In this document: one piece after another, positions 26,865 through 35,154 of the stretch
How positions within the stretch are numbered: position 1 is the first letter of the stretch
Layout: every line of letters starts with the position of its first letter
Origin: Bacteroidales bacterium
GTDB lineage: Bacteria; Bacteroidota; Bacteroidia; Bacteroidales; WCHB1-69
Assembly (NCBI GenBank): GCA_024400635.1
Contig: JAKSMI010000007.1
Coordinates: 1 to 64,000 of the forward strand
Direction of reading: 5' to 3'
DNA: 64,000 nt
Made by a program: the position numbers and the translations under genes
Notes under the pieces: generated by a model
Databases searched by the model: none
Told to the model about the DNA's origin: nothing
What the model saw: the letters and a program-made list of their open reading frames with translations, nothing else

Positions 26865-27135
26865 TAATCACGCCCCGGTTCAGAATCAAATTGCTGTCTC
26901 TCAGTAATTTGTCGAAATCATTGAAGAGCTTTTCAAACAAGTGCTTTTCCGTCAGCTGGTTCTTGAACACCCAGATTGTTCGGGCATCCGGCACCTTGTC
27001 GCCGCTTGCCAGTCCGAGGAAATTCCGGAAACTCGTTCTGTCAACAATCTGGTATTCAGTCTGTTCGTCGCTCAGATTGTACATGCGCTGCAGCACGAAA
27101 TCCGCGGTTTCCAGTCCGTTTGTAGGTTTGCCTTT
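26758..27135 (-). mobile_element. Truncated IS5-family transposase
   Basis: Minus-strand coding for the N-terminal half of an IS5-type transposase: LQRMYNLSDEQTEYQIVDR and SFRNFLGLASGDKVPDARTI (the conserved DUF772-like part), then VIIDGSFVEVPRQRNTREEN with the first catalytic Asp. The DDE remainder is missing and runs straight into fabD DNA at about 26770. Upstream of Met (27096) in-frame residues continue to about 27135, where the normal N terminus is also lost. The element is dead; terminal inverted repeats are not recognised. Confidence 0.8.
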
Positions 27136-27162
27136 TCATTTTAATGTCGTTGAAATTTTCTG

Positions 27163-27170
27163 CAAATATA
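27163..27170 (-). promoter_or_regulatory. -7 box ahead of the IS5 fragment
   Basis: On the minus strand this reads TATATTTG, matching TAnnTTTG, 66 bases before the first Met of the transposase fragment. It could transcribe the transposase-fabD chimera. Confidence 0.45.
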
Positions 27171-27393
27171 CAAATAATTATTTGATTATCAAAGATTTAC
27201 ATCAAATTATTTTTAATAAAAAAAACGTTTGGAGTGACGATGTTGGACTCAGCGAATTCACCCTCAAGATTGCGGACCCCATCAAATTAAAACTTCCTTA
27301 ACAAAACCGGCAATGAAATGACGGAAATTGCGCTTTTTAACGTTGTATATTACTGAAAATCAATTGGTTTTAATTAGAAGTCACTACATATTT

Positions 27394-27487
27394 TGTAGAA
27401 CTCCGCAATTCCGCTGCAAAATTACTGCTTTTCCCCGATATAGAAGCCCCTTTCCGGAAAAATCCTTACACATTAAGCGTTTTTAAC
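27394..27487 (-). repeat. Dispersed 94-bp promoter-bearing repeat, copy 1
   Basis: Aligns without gaps to 37123-37216 with about 71 of 94 bases identical by hand count. Its minus strand contains TAATTTTG (plus 27417-27424), a TAnnTTTG box, within GTAATTTTGCAGCG. The other copy is the promoter region of the AbiEi antitoxin gene. Here no gene follows; the rest of 27171-27553 shows only a short coding-like scrap near 27220-27300. Confidence 0.7.
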
Positions 27488-27547
27488 ATTTGAGTCCCTC
27501 ACCCCTTCCTTCGACCATCGGTTGCCGAGCTCGTCGAGGTGCAGGAA

Positions 27548-27592
27548 CCACCTCTAACCTTTAACCTCTAACCTCTCACCTTTAACCTCGTG
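27548..27592. repeat. Short AACCTCT/AACCTTT repeat array
   Basis: Imperfect heptamer repeats (CCTCTAACCTTTAACCTCT and similar) overlapping the 3' end of the MBL-hydrolase fragment, where they encode the odd tail VKGERLEVKG. Similar arrays occur at 34851-34880 and 37207-37237, each next to a broken gene. Confidence 0.65.
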
Positions 27593-28129
27593 TCCCGCAC
27601 ATACCACCTTCCCTTCAGCCAATGCCAAAACACGTTCTACCAAAGCGGCAGCCTGAGCCTTGTTGCCATGCGGAAGGTTGGTCACCACCTTACAACCGGG
27701 GATGTAGGCATCGCCTGTGAATATTACCTTTTCATCGGCATAGCAGATGCTGGAGGGGTTGTGCCCGGGCGTTTCATACACCTCAAGGCCGCACAGCTTG
27801 TCGCCCTCCTTCACCACCTGCACGTTGGGGCAATCTATGCTGACGGGAGACCCGTGATAGAGCGATAAATTCAGCTTGTCATCCGCCAATGCCGCCTTGC
27901 CCCATTCGTTGGTGTATATCGCCACCTCGGGGAACTTTTCTAAAAGCGCAGGCAGTCCATAGATATGGTCGAAGTGCGCGTGCGTCAGCAGCACACCCTC
28001 AACCTTCAAATCCAGCAACCGCCTGCAGTTTTCGTTGGTTGGTGAGCCATGTTTACCCTGAGCTGGTCGAAGGGAACCATCGTTATCGTTGACTAAGTCA
28101 TCCCCCATAAACCATACACCATAAACCAT
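27554..28129 (-). pseudogene. 5'-truncated MBL-fold metallo-hydrolase
   Basis: From about residue 35 the frame is a clear glyoxalase-II-like MBL hydrolase: LLTHAHFDHIYGLPALLEKF (HxHxDH zinc motif), YETPGHNPSSICY (second His), FTGDAYIPG (Asp) and a late GHEV. The first ~30 residues (MVYGVWFMGDD...SLRPAQGKHGSP) are translated intergenic repeat DNA, not protein family sequence. The C-terminal VKGERLEVKG is repeat array as well. The true N terminus is probably the 15-codon piece at 25996-26040. Zinc ligands are kept but the first strands are missing, so activity is doubtful. Confidence 0.75.
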
Positions 28130-28134
28130 ACACC

Positions 28135-28227
28135 CTAAACAATCTCCATCAGATAATCATTCTTCGAGAACATCTTGCCGTACTGGGGAACCAGTAGAGA
28201 GGAAGCAATGGTCTCTCCACGAAGCCG
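28135..28227 (-). pseudogene. C-terminal scrap of an unidentified protein
   Basis: A 30-codon frame bounded by stops, with RLRGETIASSLLVPQYGKMF near its start and ending DYLMEIV. The composition is protein-like and there is no start codon. I do not recognise the family. It lies between the MBL fragment and the last gene of the glycan locus. Confidence 0.3.
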
Positions 28228-28238
28228 TCAGTTGCATT

Positions 28239-29225
28239 TTAGAATAACTTATACCTTATTAAGTCTATAATATCAAACAAACTATTTGATGGATGTTCTG
28301 CATTCCATTCCACAAATTCTTCCCTTTGGCGAACTTTTCTAAAAAATCCTTGTTGTTGTCCCAATGGATTATAGTTCAAAAATTTACCACCATCCATTGA
28401 ATCAATCATTGCCATATCTTCATTAGTAAGTGCAAAATCAAAGATGCTAATATTTTCTTTCAGGTGTTCAATATTCCATGTCTTTGGTATCATTATTATG
28501 CCCTGTTGTTGCATCCAACGAAGAACAATTTGTACAACTGACTTATTATATTTTGATGCTATATTCAATAACACATCGTTCTCTACAATCCCCTTCCTCG
28601 GTTCTATTGAACGGAAATGACTGAATGTGAACATTGCTTGAGGCACAATCCCTTTATTATGACAATACTTTATCAATGATTTTTGCGTATTCAAAGGGCT
28701 AATTTCAAATTGATTTACAGCAGGGACAATATCAGATATCTCTGCCAATGCATCTATATGAGGTTGCAAAAAATTGCTGACTCCTATTGCCTTTATACGT
28801 CCTTCTTTATATAACACTTCCAATGCCTTCCACATCTTATCTGCGTTGGGATAAGGATAGTGAATTAAAAACAAGTCAATATATTCGGTCCCGAGATTAT
28901 CAAAAGACTCTTGAATTACATCTTTAATAGTACGCCCATTAGGTATATTCAAAATACTTCTGCGACCATACTTATACTGACCTCTATTAAGAGCTGCAGC
29001 ATTAATTTTAGTCGTCAAGAAAACATCTTCACGCTTAATTCCATTATCTTTCAAAGCCTGACAGATGGCTTTTTCATTTTTGTACTTCCATGCCGTGTCA
29101 AACTGACGATAACCCATTTCGTATGCTTCACCAATGGTCCGAGTCATTTCTTCATTAGGTATAAGAAACGTGCCTAAACCTAATTGAGGCATCTGAACGC
29201 CATTATTCAAAGTTATCATTTTCAT
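28239..29225 (-). CDS. Aldo/keto reductase
   Basis: 328 residues of the NADPH-dependent TIM-barrel AKR family, AKR5-like. Catalytic tetrad visible: Asp in FDTAWKYKNE, Tyr in WKYKN, Lys in FLTTKI, His in LFLIHYPYP. NADPH-binding is seen in AMFTFSHF and MIPKTWNIEHLKEN. The start codon overlaps the upstream ATP-grasp gene by 4 bases, so it is the last member of the glycan operon. It may reduce a carbonyl intermediate of a sugar or amino-acid side group, but the substrate cannot be told. Its C terminus (EHPSNSLFDIIDLIRYKLF) is longer than usual. Confidence 0.88.
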   Translation of the reverse strand: MKMITLNNGVQMPQLGLGTFLIPNEEMTRTIGEAYEMGYRQFDTAWKYKNEKAICQALKDNGIKREDVFLTTKINAAALNRGQYKYGRRSILNIPNGRTIKDVIQESFDNLGTEYIDLFLIHYPYPNADKMWKALEVLYKEGRIKAIGVSNFLQPHIDALAEISDIVPAVNQFEISPLNTQKSLIKYCHNKGIVPQAMFTFSHFRSIEPRKGIVENDVLLNIASKYNKSVVQIVLRWMQQQGIIMIPKTWNIEHLKENISIFDFALTNEDMAMIDSMDGGKFLNYNPLGQQQGFFRKVRQREEFVEWNAEHPSNSLFDIIDLIRYKLF

Positions 29226-30198
29226 AAGCCAAGTCCTTTCATTATTTTGTCTTTATAACCGTATGATCCTACAAATTCTATCATATCGAGATCTGGGAGA
29301 TGATTACCTTCTATCAACAAAGGGCCTTTATCTGTGATAGCCACATCCCATCCTATATACCTGCAATCTGGCAGCAAGTTTGCCGCGCGTTCACAGATAT
29401 TTCTCACTTCATTCCAATAAGGTATCTTACGTCCAAGCATACAAATTTCTGTTCCAGGATGAATATACGAACTATTACCATTGGCGGCATAGTATGGAGA
29501 GATTATATAACCTAGATCTTGGTCAATCTCGTATGCGCAACCTCCAGAATGGCTATTGTCAACTATCGACTCACCTATACCAGCGCGGACTACGGTCTTA
29601 ATAATGGATATCTTTCCCGTATCTGCATGACGTACCGTGTAAACACGTATTGTATTGACAGACTTATTACCAAATACCATATCGGGGTGTTGAATAATTT
29701 TTTCTTCTATCATCACATCTGATGCACAACAATTCTCAAACACCGTCTTTATTTCTTCGTCTGTATTTGGCATCTCGCACAAGATAACACCATCACCTTC
29801 AAGTCCGCTCATTGGCTTAATAATCGCACATTTGTGTCTATTGCAGAAGACTTTAAAATCATCAAAATTCATCGTTTTTGAATAGAGCCAATCTCTCCCT
29901 ACAAAATCAGCAAAGTAAGTGTTGAAATCCACCTTCTCTTTAAGATAATGGATTGAATCCGATTTATTCGCTATTGCAACAACTTTACGCCAATTCTTAT
30001 AGGTAAAGACTTTTCTGCGTTCACATGCGCTTCTTTTGTAGAAGTTTCCTACGACATAGTGATTAAGCGCGCATCCATACCGTAAGCGTGCCCAAACACT
30101 ATCAATATACATACAAAATTTGCCCCCCCCCCCCCAACGGCAACAGCGAGGGAATCAATTGCAGATTTGTATTTTTTTATACCATTAAATATAATCAT
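29222..30198 (-). CDS. Sugar-transfer ATP-grasp protein, frame-broken by a G13 tract
   Basis: ATP-grasp ligase of the sugar-transfer-associated (ATPgrasp_ST) type. The intact part from 30112 has IIKPMSGLEGDGVILCE (ATP-lid glycine loop), MVFGNKSVNTIRVYT, RAGIGESIVDNSHSGG and YIGWDVAITDKGPLLIEGNH (Mg-binding Glu/Asn). A proper N terminus is found upstream: ATG at 30198 reads MIIFNGIKKYKSAIDSLAV up to a run of 13 G (coding strand), after which the frame is wrong. With 11 or 14 G it joins continuously into MYIDSVWARLRYG, aligning with the paralogue at 31182. The present length is therefore an OFF state, or a sequencing error. It is 9 bases after the TupA-like gene. It likely ligates an amino acid or peptide to a sugar. 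Confidence 0.82.
30123..30135. repeat. Homopolymer tract C13 (G13 on coding strand)
   Basis: Thirteen C on the plus strand inside the 5' part of the ATP-grasp gene at 29222-30198. The upstream reading frame and the ATP-grasp frame meet in phase only at 11 or 14 G. Confidence 0.9.
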
Positions 30199-30207
30199 TT
30201 CGTAATG

Positions 30208-31177
30208 CTATTTGTCCAAAGAAAGTTTATACAAGTCGCCAAGAGTCATATCGAACTCAGCAGGATGGAAAGATGCGAAACCTTCATTACTAGAATCAAA
30301 TGTCAATTCTGCAAGGTAAAGTTTTTCATCTGTATCAAAGAAGTCAACACGTATAAAGGGAAATCCCTTAGAAAGCACTTGAGCATATTCTATCATTTGT
30401 TCAAGATGTTTCGGTTTTTCTGCATCGCATGAAGGGTGATCTTCGTACTGTACATCCATTTTATTCCATTCTTTATCATACATTGCAAAGAGAGGGCCTT
30501 CTGAGCCAAAACGTTCTTTGACAAATAAGCAACAATAAACCAGCCCATCAAAACAAAACCATTTGTAATCATATAATTGATCAGCTATATTTTCAATATA
30601 CTCTTCCGCCAAAATCATCGGTTTTGCCTTATAGTAGTTCGTTACCAAAGAATTCATAAGCGTATTCTCTGGTTTGAGCCAGTCATGCAATTGCTTCTTC
30701 AATTTTTCAAAGTCTGTTTCTGATTTCTTCTTAATTACCTTTATGCATTGTCCACTAGACTGCATGTTTGCCTTCAAGATAAAGGTTTCAGGCAAATGGG
30801 GGGGTGATTTTCCACGCATTTTCAAGTGCTTCAATACTATCCCAAGCTCCATACATTGGAACTACATGCCCTTTTCCCAATTTTTCGTCTATGTAATCCT
30901 TAAAGGAAACTTTATCAGTTATTCTGTATCTATCTGGGTTCTGGCAGAAGAACTTGCTCCACTGACACTTTTCTGGGAATGTAGTTGGATGATGAATATC
31001 GAAACGATACCCCTGCATCTTCTCAAATAGGTCCATATCATACTTTACAAGGTGTTCCAAAGACCATTTGTCCATAGTACGCAATTCACCATATTTCAAG
31101 AACCTGTTCAAACGCAAGGCTAAGGTTCTTAAATAAGGGCTACCGATTAATACTTTCTTTAGACTTTTGTTCAACAT
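30208..31177 (-). CDS. TupA-like ATP-grasp protein, frame-broken at a C7 tract
   Basis: Two overlapping frames together make one TupA/teichuronopeptide-type ATP-grasp protein of about 322 residues. Frame 1 (31177 to 30788) has KYDMDLFEKMQGYRFDIHHP, TFPEKCQWSKFF and DKVSFKDYIDEKLG. Frame 2 (to 30208) has LPETFILKANMQSSGQC, ILAEEYIENI, YDYKWFCFDGLVYCC and FIRVDFFDTDEKLYLAELTF with the metal-binding acidic residues. The break is at seven C on the coding strand; six or nine C give ENAWKITPHLPETFILKAN, exactly the family pattern. Either phase-OFF or a sequencing error. It starts 4 bases after the next ATP-grasp gene. Confidence 0.82.
30798..30804. repeat. Homopolymer tract G7 (C7 on coding strand)
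   Basis: Seven G on the plus strand at the frame junction of the TupA-like gene. It is the shortest tract of the set and the only one with C on the coding strand; six or nine would be in frame. Confidence 0.8.
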
Positions 31178-31181
31178 TTCT

Positions 31182-32148
31182 TCAACTTTTTAAGATTTTC
31201 ACCACATCTGCGTATGCACCAGGAGTTCCGAGGCTTTCCAAGGTGAATATCCCTGGGTTGTGATTGCCTTCAATGAGTTCTACACCATTTTGTGTGAATG
31301 CAACATCCCAACCAATAAATCTGCATTGTGGTATTTTTTCTGCTGCCTTTGTGACGGCTTCTATGGCAAGTTCCCAATTAGGTAAATGATAACCAACCAT
31401 ACAAGTTTCGGTTCCAGGATGAAATATTATGTCATAATTATTACCCTGAATGCCTTTGTGGTCAATGATGCCACTCTTAACATCAATCTCATAAAGTACA
31501 CCTCCTGCTGAATAATTATCAACCACTGAATTACCAACCCCAACTCGTAAACCTGCTCGAACCACATGAGCCTTACCCTCTGTATCAAGAACCGTAAGAA
31601 TACGTGCAGAATTTACTGACTCATTTCCGAAAATCATTTTCTTGTGTTGACGTATTATCGTTTCTATTATTAAATTCTTATTTTTTAAATCTGTTAATAG
31701 TCGTTCAAAAGTTATGTCGCTGGTTTTAATTTTATAAATTCCTTCGCCTTCCATGTCATCAAGTGGTTTAATAAACAACTCTTCATTTTCAACGTACATT
31801 TTTTTTAACTTGCCTTCATCCATATTTTTAGAGCACAACCACTCCCTCTCTACAAACTCCGCAAAAAAGGCATTGAATTCATTTTTATTTTCCAAAAGGT
31901 GAATGTAACTTCGATTATTATAACCTTTAATAATCCGTTCAACTTTTCTCTGAGTAAAAGCATGTTTACGTACAACCTTACTCATCAAATAGAAGTGTCC
32001 TTTTATATACTGATTTATCAAACAACCATATTTTAACAAGCAATATGAAGAGTCAAAATAGAACCACAAACGACTTATTCCAGTCTCTTTAGAGAGTTTC
32101 TTACCCCCCCCCTATAACCTTTTGAATATAATTAACATACTGTTTCAT
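31182..32148 (-). CDS. Sugar-transfer ATP-grasp protein, frame-broken by a G9 tract
   Basis: Paralogue of 29222-30198. The part from 32069 has KPLDDMEGEGIYKI, MIFGNESVNSARILTV, RAGLRVGVGNSVVDNYSAGG and FIGWDVAFTQNGVELIEGNH. Upstream, ATG at 32148 reads MKQYVNYIQKVI, then nine G and an immediate stop. With 8 or 11 G the frame continues as KKLSKETGISRLWFYFDSSY, which is the normal N terminus of this family, into LLKYGCLINQYIKGHFY. So the true start is 32148 and the gene is presently OFF (or mis-sequenced). It starts 7 bases after the stop of the previous ligase gene. Confidence 0.85.
32104..32112. repeat. Homopolymer tract C9 (G9 on coding strand)
   Basis: Nine C on the plus strand after the twelfth codon of the ATP-grasp gene 31182-32148. 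Nine gives a stop codon directly after the tract; eight or eleven opens the gene. Confidence 0.9.
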
Positions 32149-32155
32149 AGTTCAA

Positions 32156-33181
32156 TCAAATCAGTGAGAAATTATCATTTACCAACTCGCTTTTCCGGCG
32201 AATTACAACATCATCATACATCAGCATAAGAATATCATCATCATACTGGCCGATGATGCTCTCGTTCTCGATACCGTTCATATTATTCCAAATCAGGGGG
32301 AAGAAATCCACACCAGCTCCATAGGCATGAAGATATGCACCACCGAAACGAGGATTTACCTCAGAGAGAAGATACTCGCCATCCCTGATGAAGAAGTCCA
32401 TATCAAGAGGACCACAGAACTTGAAGGCAAGAGCAATCTTCTCTATGAATGCGAATAGTTTAGGATCTTTGTAAGAGATTGTCTTGCTGGCACCACCGAT
32501 ACGGATCTCAATCTTACGCTTGGAGAAGGCTGCCACGGCTTTGTGACTGATAGCATCTACGTACACGTCTGCATCACAGTCGCCACCGGCCATCAACTCC
32601 TGGATTATGTAGTCGTGCTCACCACTGAACCAGTCGCTCTTCGCCTGTTCCATAGTATAAACCTTGTGAGCACCTACACTACCACTACCGCAAATAGGCT
32701 TCATAAATACAGGGAAACCAATCTCGCCATCCTCAATAGCCTTCACGAACTCATCCCAATCGTGGAATGTCAAAGGCGTAGGGATGCCCTTAGACTTGCA
32801 GTACTTGAACATCTCATACTTATCAAAGCAGCAACGGGCTGTGATGTCATCAGCGGGACAAAGAGGCAAAACACCAGCCTCAAGGAATCGGTCACGATTG
32901 CGTGATAGCACTTCAATTTCAGGATCTATCAGTGTTGTTATTGCCCTTACATTATTATCCTTGCATATATTGATTACGGTATCAATATAATCGGGAGCAT
33001 CTATCCGAGGGACAACATATTCCTTCGAAGCAAAAGCCAATGCCGGTGCTGTCGCATTATTGTCAGTTGCTACAATTCTGCATTTATCACCAATTGATTC
33101 CTGGGCATTTCGAAGCAGCCGACCACGTCGGCCACAACTACAAAATAAAAAACTATTCATTTTACCGTTATTATTTTTCAT
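32156..33181 (-). CDS. CarB-like ATP-grasp ligase
   Basis: 341 residues of the carbamoyl-phosphate-synthase-like/carboxylate-amine ATP-grasp group used in glycan loci. The N-terminal preATP-grasp fold is CSCGRRGRLLRNAQESIG and IVATDNNATAPAL. The ATP-grasp core is FPVFMKPICGSGSVGAHKV (phosphate loop), YIIQELMAGGDCDADVYVD, and GPLDMDFFIRDGEYLLSEVN-PRFGG (metal site E-x-N). An internal Met at residue 8 (MNSFLFCSC) is an alternative start. It overlaps the PLP-enzyme gene by 11 bases, so both likely act in one modification pathway, probably attaching an amino acid to a sugar acid. No homopolymer tract is present here. Confidence 0.85.
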   Translation of the reverse strand: MKNNNGKMNSFLFCSCGRRGRLLRNAQESIGDKCRIVATDNNATAPALAFASKEYVVPRIDAPDYIDTVINICKDNNVRAITTLIDPEIEVLSRNRDRFLEAGVLPLCPADDITARCCFDKYEMFKYCKSKGIPTPLTFHDWDEFVKAIEDGEIGFPVFMKPICGSGSVGAHKVYTMEQAKSDWFSGEHDYIIQELMAGGDCDADVYVDAISHKAVAAFSKRKIEIRIGGASKTISYKDPKLFAFIEKIALAFKFCGPLDMDFFIRDGEYLLSEVNPRFGGAYLHAYGAGVDFFPLIWNNMNGIENESIIGQYDDDILMLMYDDVVIRRKSELVNDNFSLI

Positions 33182-34133
33182 TTATATATCTGCAATTATT
33201 CTTAAAAAACAATGGTGTCCCTCCTGTATGGATAAAGAGGATACGCTTCCCCTTGATATTGTTCTTCTTTAGATAATCTTGCATCCCATAAAAAGCCTTG
33301 CCGGTATAAGTCGCATCCAAATTTATACCGTTTTTAGCGAATTGATGCTTAATCATATCCATAACCTCTTTGCTATATGTACCATATCCATCGCACCTAT
33401 AATCGCCCAAAATAGTATAGTCCTTTTCTGAGATATTGCTGGCAATACTGGAATCGTAAGCCTGAAGTGACTGCCTCATTATTTCCTTAGCGCGAGACAC
33501 TTCCCGAGCTATCGTAATACCATATAGCCGCTTTCTATATCCGCCGACAACATTTTCTATAATCAGGCCGCTCATTGATGTTCCGGTGGCAAGAGTAATG
33601 AAAATATAATCAAAGTTCACATCATTTTCGTCTTCGAAACGCACTATTTGTTTCAGAACATTCCGATAAGAATCAGTGCCTCTTACTCCATGCCCACCTC
33701 CGTAAATAAAATATGGCTTATGTTCTTTTTTGTATGCGGAGATAACTTCATCTATAGTATGCGAAACTGCATTCACGGAGCATTTGACAATCCTCGCACC
33801 AAGGAATGAAACCAATTCACTATTCGGTGTCTGTACATAATTTTCTTCAGGAGATACAATAACGCATTGCAAACCATATCTTGAAGCCATATTGGCAATC
33901 ACTCGGCATAGATTGGAGCTGCTGGCTCCGTATGTCACCACTACATCATACCCTCCTTCAATTATTTCCTTAAAATAACTTGCGGCAATACGGCATTTGT
34001 TGCCTCCAAAAGAAAACGGAATTGCTTCTTCCTTTTTAATATATAAGTCATTGGAGTCATCACTGATTTTCACTATTGGCGTATCATAGTTCTGAATCCA
34101 ATCAAGTTCTTCAATTATATCACTTTTTTTCAT
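33171..34133 (-). CDS. PLP-dependent D-cysteine desulfhydrase/ACC-deaminase-like enzyme
   Basis: Fold-type II PLP enzyme of about 320 residues. FSFGGNKCRIAASYF holds the PLP lysine in the GGNKxR signature of the ACC deaminase/D-cysteine desulfhydrase family. VTYGASSSNLCRVIA is the phosphate-side loop, and ATGTSMSGLI and HTGGTPLFF are the PLP-binding glycine loops. I start at the ATG at 34133 (MKKSDIIEELDW); a longer frame to 34193 would lie inside the upstream gene. It overlaps the sugar transferase by 14 bases. Between a sugar transferase and ATP-grasp ligases it may make or edit a D-amino acid or a keto acid for glycan decoration; this is inference. Confidence 0.83.
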   Translation of the reverse strand: MKKSDIIEELDWIQNYDTPIVKISDDSNDLYIKKEEAIPFSFGGNKCRIAASYFKEIIEGGYDVVVTYGASSSNLCRVIANMASRYGLQCVIVSPEENYVQTPNSELVSFLGARIVKCSVNAVSHTIDEVISAYKKEHKPYFIYGGGHGVRGTDSYRNVLKQIVRFEDENDVNFDYIFITLATGTSMSGLIIENVVGGYRKRLYGITIAREVSRAKEIMRQSLQAYDSSIASNISEKDYTILGDYRCDGYGTYSKEVMDMIKHQFAKNGINLDATYTGKAFYGMQDYLKKNNIKGKRILFIHTGGTPLFFKNNCRYINEK

Positions 34134-34779
34134 TATTCGCAGCCTGCTTAATTCTATAGACGTCAAAATCATCCATAAATCCCGGTTCAACAACTCCTTC
34201 GGATTTTATGATATTTTTTATAGTCATAAAGACAATTTTCAGATCCATTATGAATGAAACGTTATTCACATATTCAATATCGTATTTGAACCTTTGTTCC
34301 CAAGATCTCAAAGAATTGCGACCATGAAGCTGAGCCCATCCTGTCATTCCCGGACGGACATCATGTCTATGAGACTCCTCTTCTGTATAATATGGCAAAT
34401 ACTTTACAAGCAGCGGCCTCGGGCCTATTAACGCCATATCGCCCTTAAGGATATTGATGAGCTGTGGCAGTTCGTCAATGGAAGTGGAGCGCACAAAACG
34501 GCCTACCTTCGTCAGACGTTGAGCATCCGGCAGCAGCTTCCCTTCCGCATCCCTCTCGTCCGTCATACTCTTGAACTTGATAACTTTGAAAATCTTCTCA
34601 TTCTTCCCGGGACGGTCCTGGGTGAAGAAGATGCCCTTGAAGCCGTTCTTGTTGGCAAAGAACAGCAGCACCATCGTTGCAACGAACAATGGCGAGAGCA
34701 ATATCAACGCCATCAGTGCCCCAAGAAAACCGATGGGGCGCTTGATGAGGCGGATGTATAATTTCTGTTGTGTGGTCAT
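34120..34779 (-). CDS. Initiating phosphoglycosyltransferase (PglC/WcaJ catalytic type)
   Basis: 219 residues of the bacterial sugar transferase family: one N-terminal re-entrant hydrophobic helix (about 10-35) and the cytosolic core FKVIKFKSMTDERD, RFVRSTSIDELPQLINIL, KGDMALIGPRPLL (conserved Asp/Glu dyad region is D-E in TSIDELPQ) and RPGMTGWAQLHGRN. It transfers a sugar-1-phosphate to undecaprenyl phosphate, starting the repeat unit. The size is that of minimal PglC-like enzymes. I start at the ATG at 34779; the longer frame to 34806 reads intergenic CGTTATCG repeats as MATITMTIV. The next genes downstream overlap. Confidence 0.92.
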   Translation of the reverse strand: MTTQQKLYIRLIKRPIGFLGALMALILLSPLFVATMVLLFFANKNGFKGIFFTQDRPGKNEKIFKVIKFKSMTDERDAEGKLLPDAQRLTKVGRFVRSTSIDELPQLINILKGDMALIGPRPLLVKYLPYYTEEESHRHDVRPGMTGWAQLHGRNSLRSWEQRFKYDIEYVNNVSFIMDLKIVFMTIKNIIKSEGVVEPGFMDDFDVYRIKQAANNEKK

Positions 34780-34880
34780 TACTATGGTCATCGTTATCGT
34801 AGCCAAAGGCGTATCGTTATCGTACGAAGTTTCGTTTTCGTTGGCGAAGCCCCCTCTAACCCCTAACCTCTAACCTCTTT
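34780..34880. repeat. CGTTATCG and TAACCTC short repeats before the sugar transferase
   Basis: This leader has CATCGTTATCG and GTATCGTTATCG units (34789-34830) and then CCTCTAACCCCTAACCTCTAACCTC (34852-34878). The same words occur at 28077-28092 and 27548-27592. No TAnnTTTG box is clear here. Confidence 0.55.
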
Positions 34881-35154
34881 GCTGAAACGGCAAAAGTATT
34901 CGGACACACCTCCACCTTCGCCGGATTTACCTTCGGATTATGCTCAATCACGTATTTTACATTGGCGGGACTCATACATCCAATCCAGTCGCTGATTCGG
35001 TAGAGTCCTTCTCTTTCCTGCGGAACGACCGATAAAGAAATCCCTTGGGACCGGATTTGGAAAGCATTTCGCGGAACTTCCTCAAAAAATCAGTATGCAT
35101 GCCCCCGGCATTGATGTCAGTCACAGGGGACATTGTAAGGTAAAGTAAGTTCAT
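34856..35154 (-). pseudogene. WbuB-like GT4 glycosyltransferase remnant
   Basis: ATG at 35154 opens MNLLYLTMSPVTDINAGGMH-TDFLRKFRE, the usual N terminus of WbuB-type glycosyltransferases. The text then jumps (internal deletion of over 100 residues) to GFLYRSFRRKEKD. A frame change at about 35010 continues LYRISDWIGCMSPANVKYVI and NPAKVEVCPNTF. The rest is lost in the short repeat array at 34856-34880. It is clearly dead: deletion, frameshift and 3' truncation. Confidence 0.72.

Noticed and set aside
33171..34193. Longer start for the PLP enzyme (34193)
   Set aside because: The extra 20 residues lie inside the sugar transferase gene and have no counterpart in the family; ATG 34133 gives the usual N terminus.
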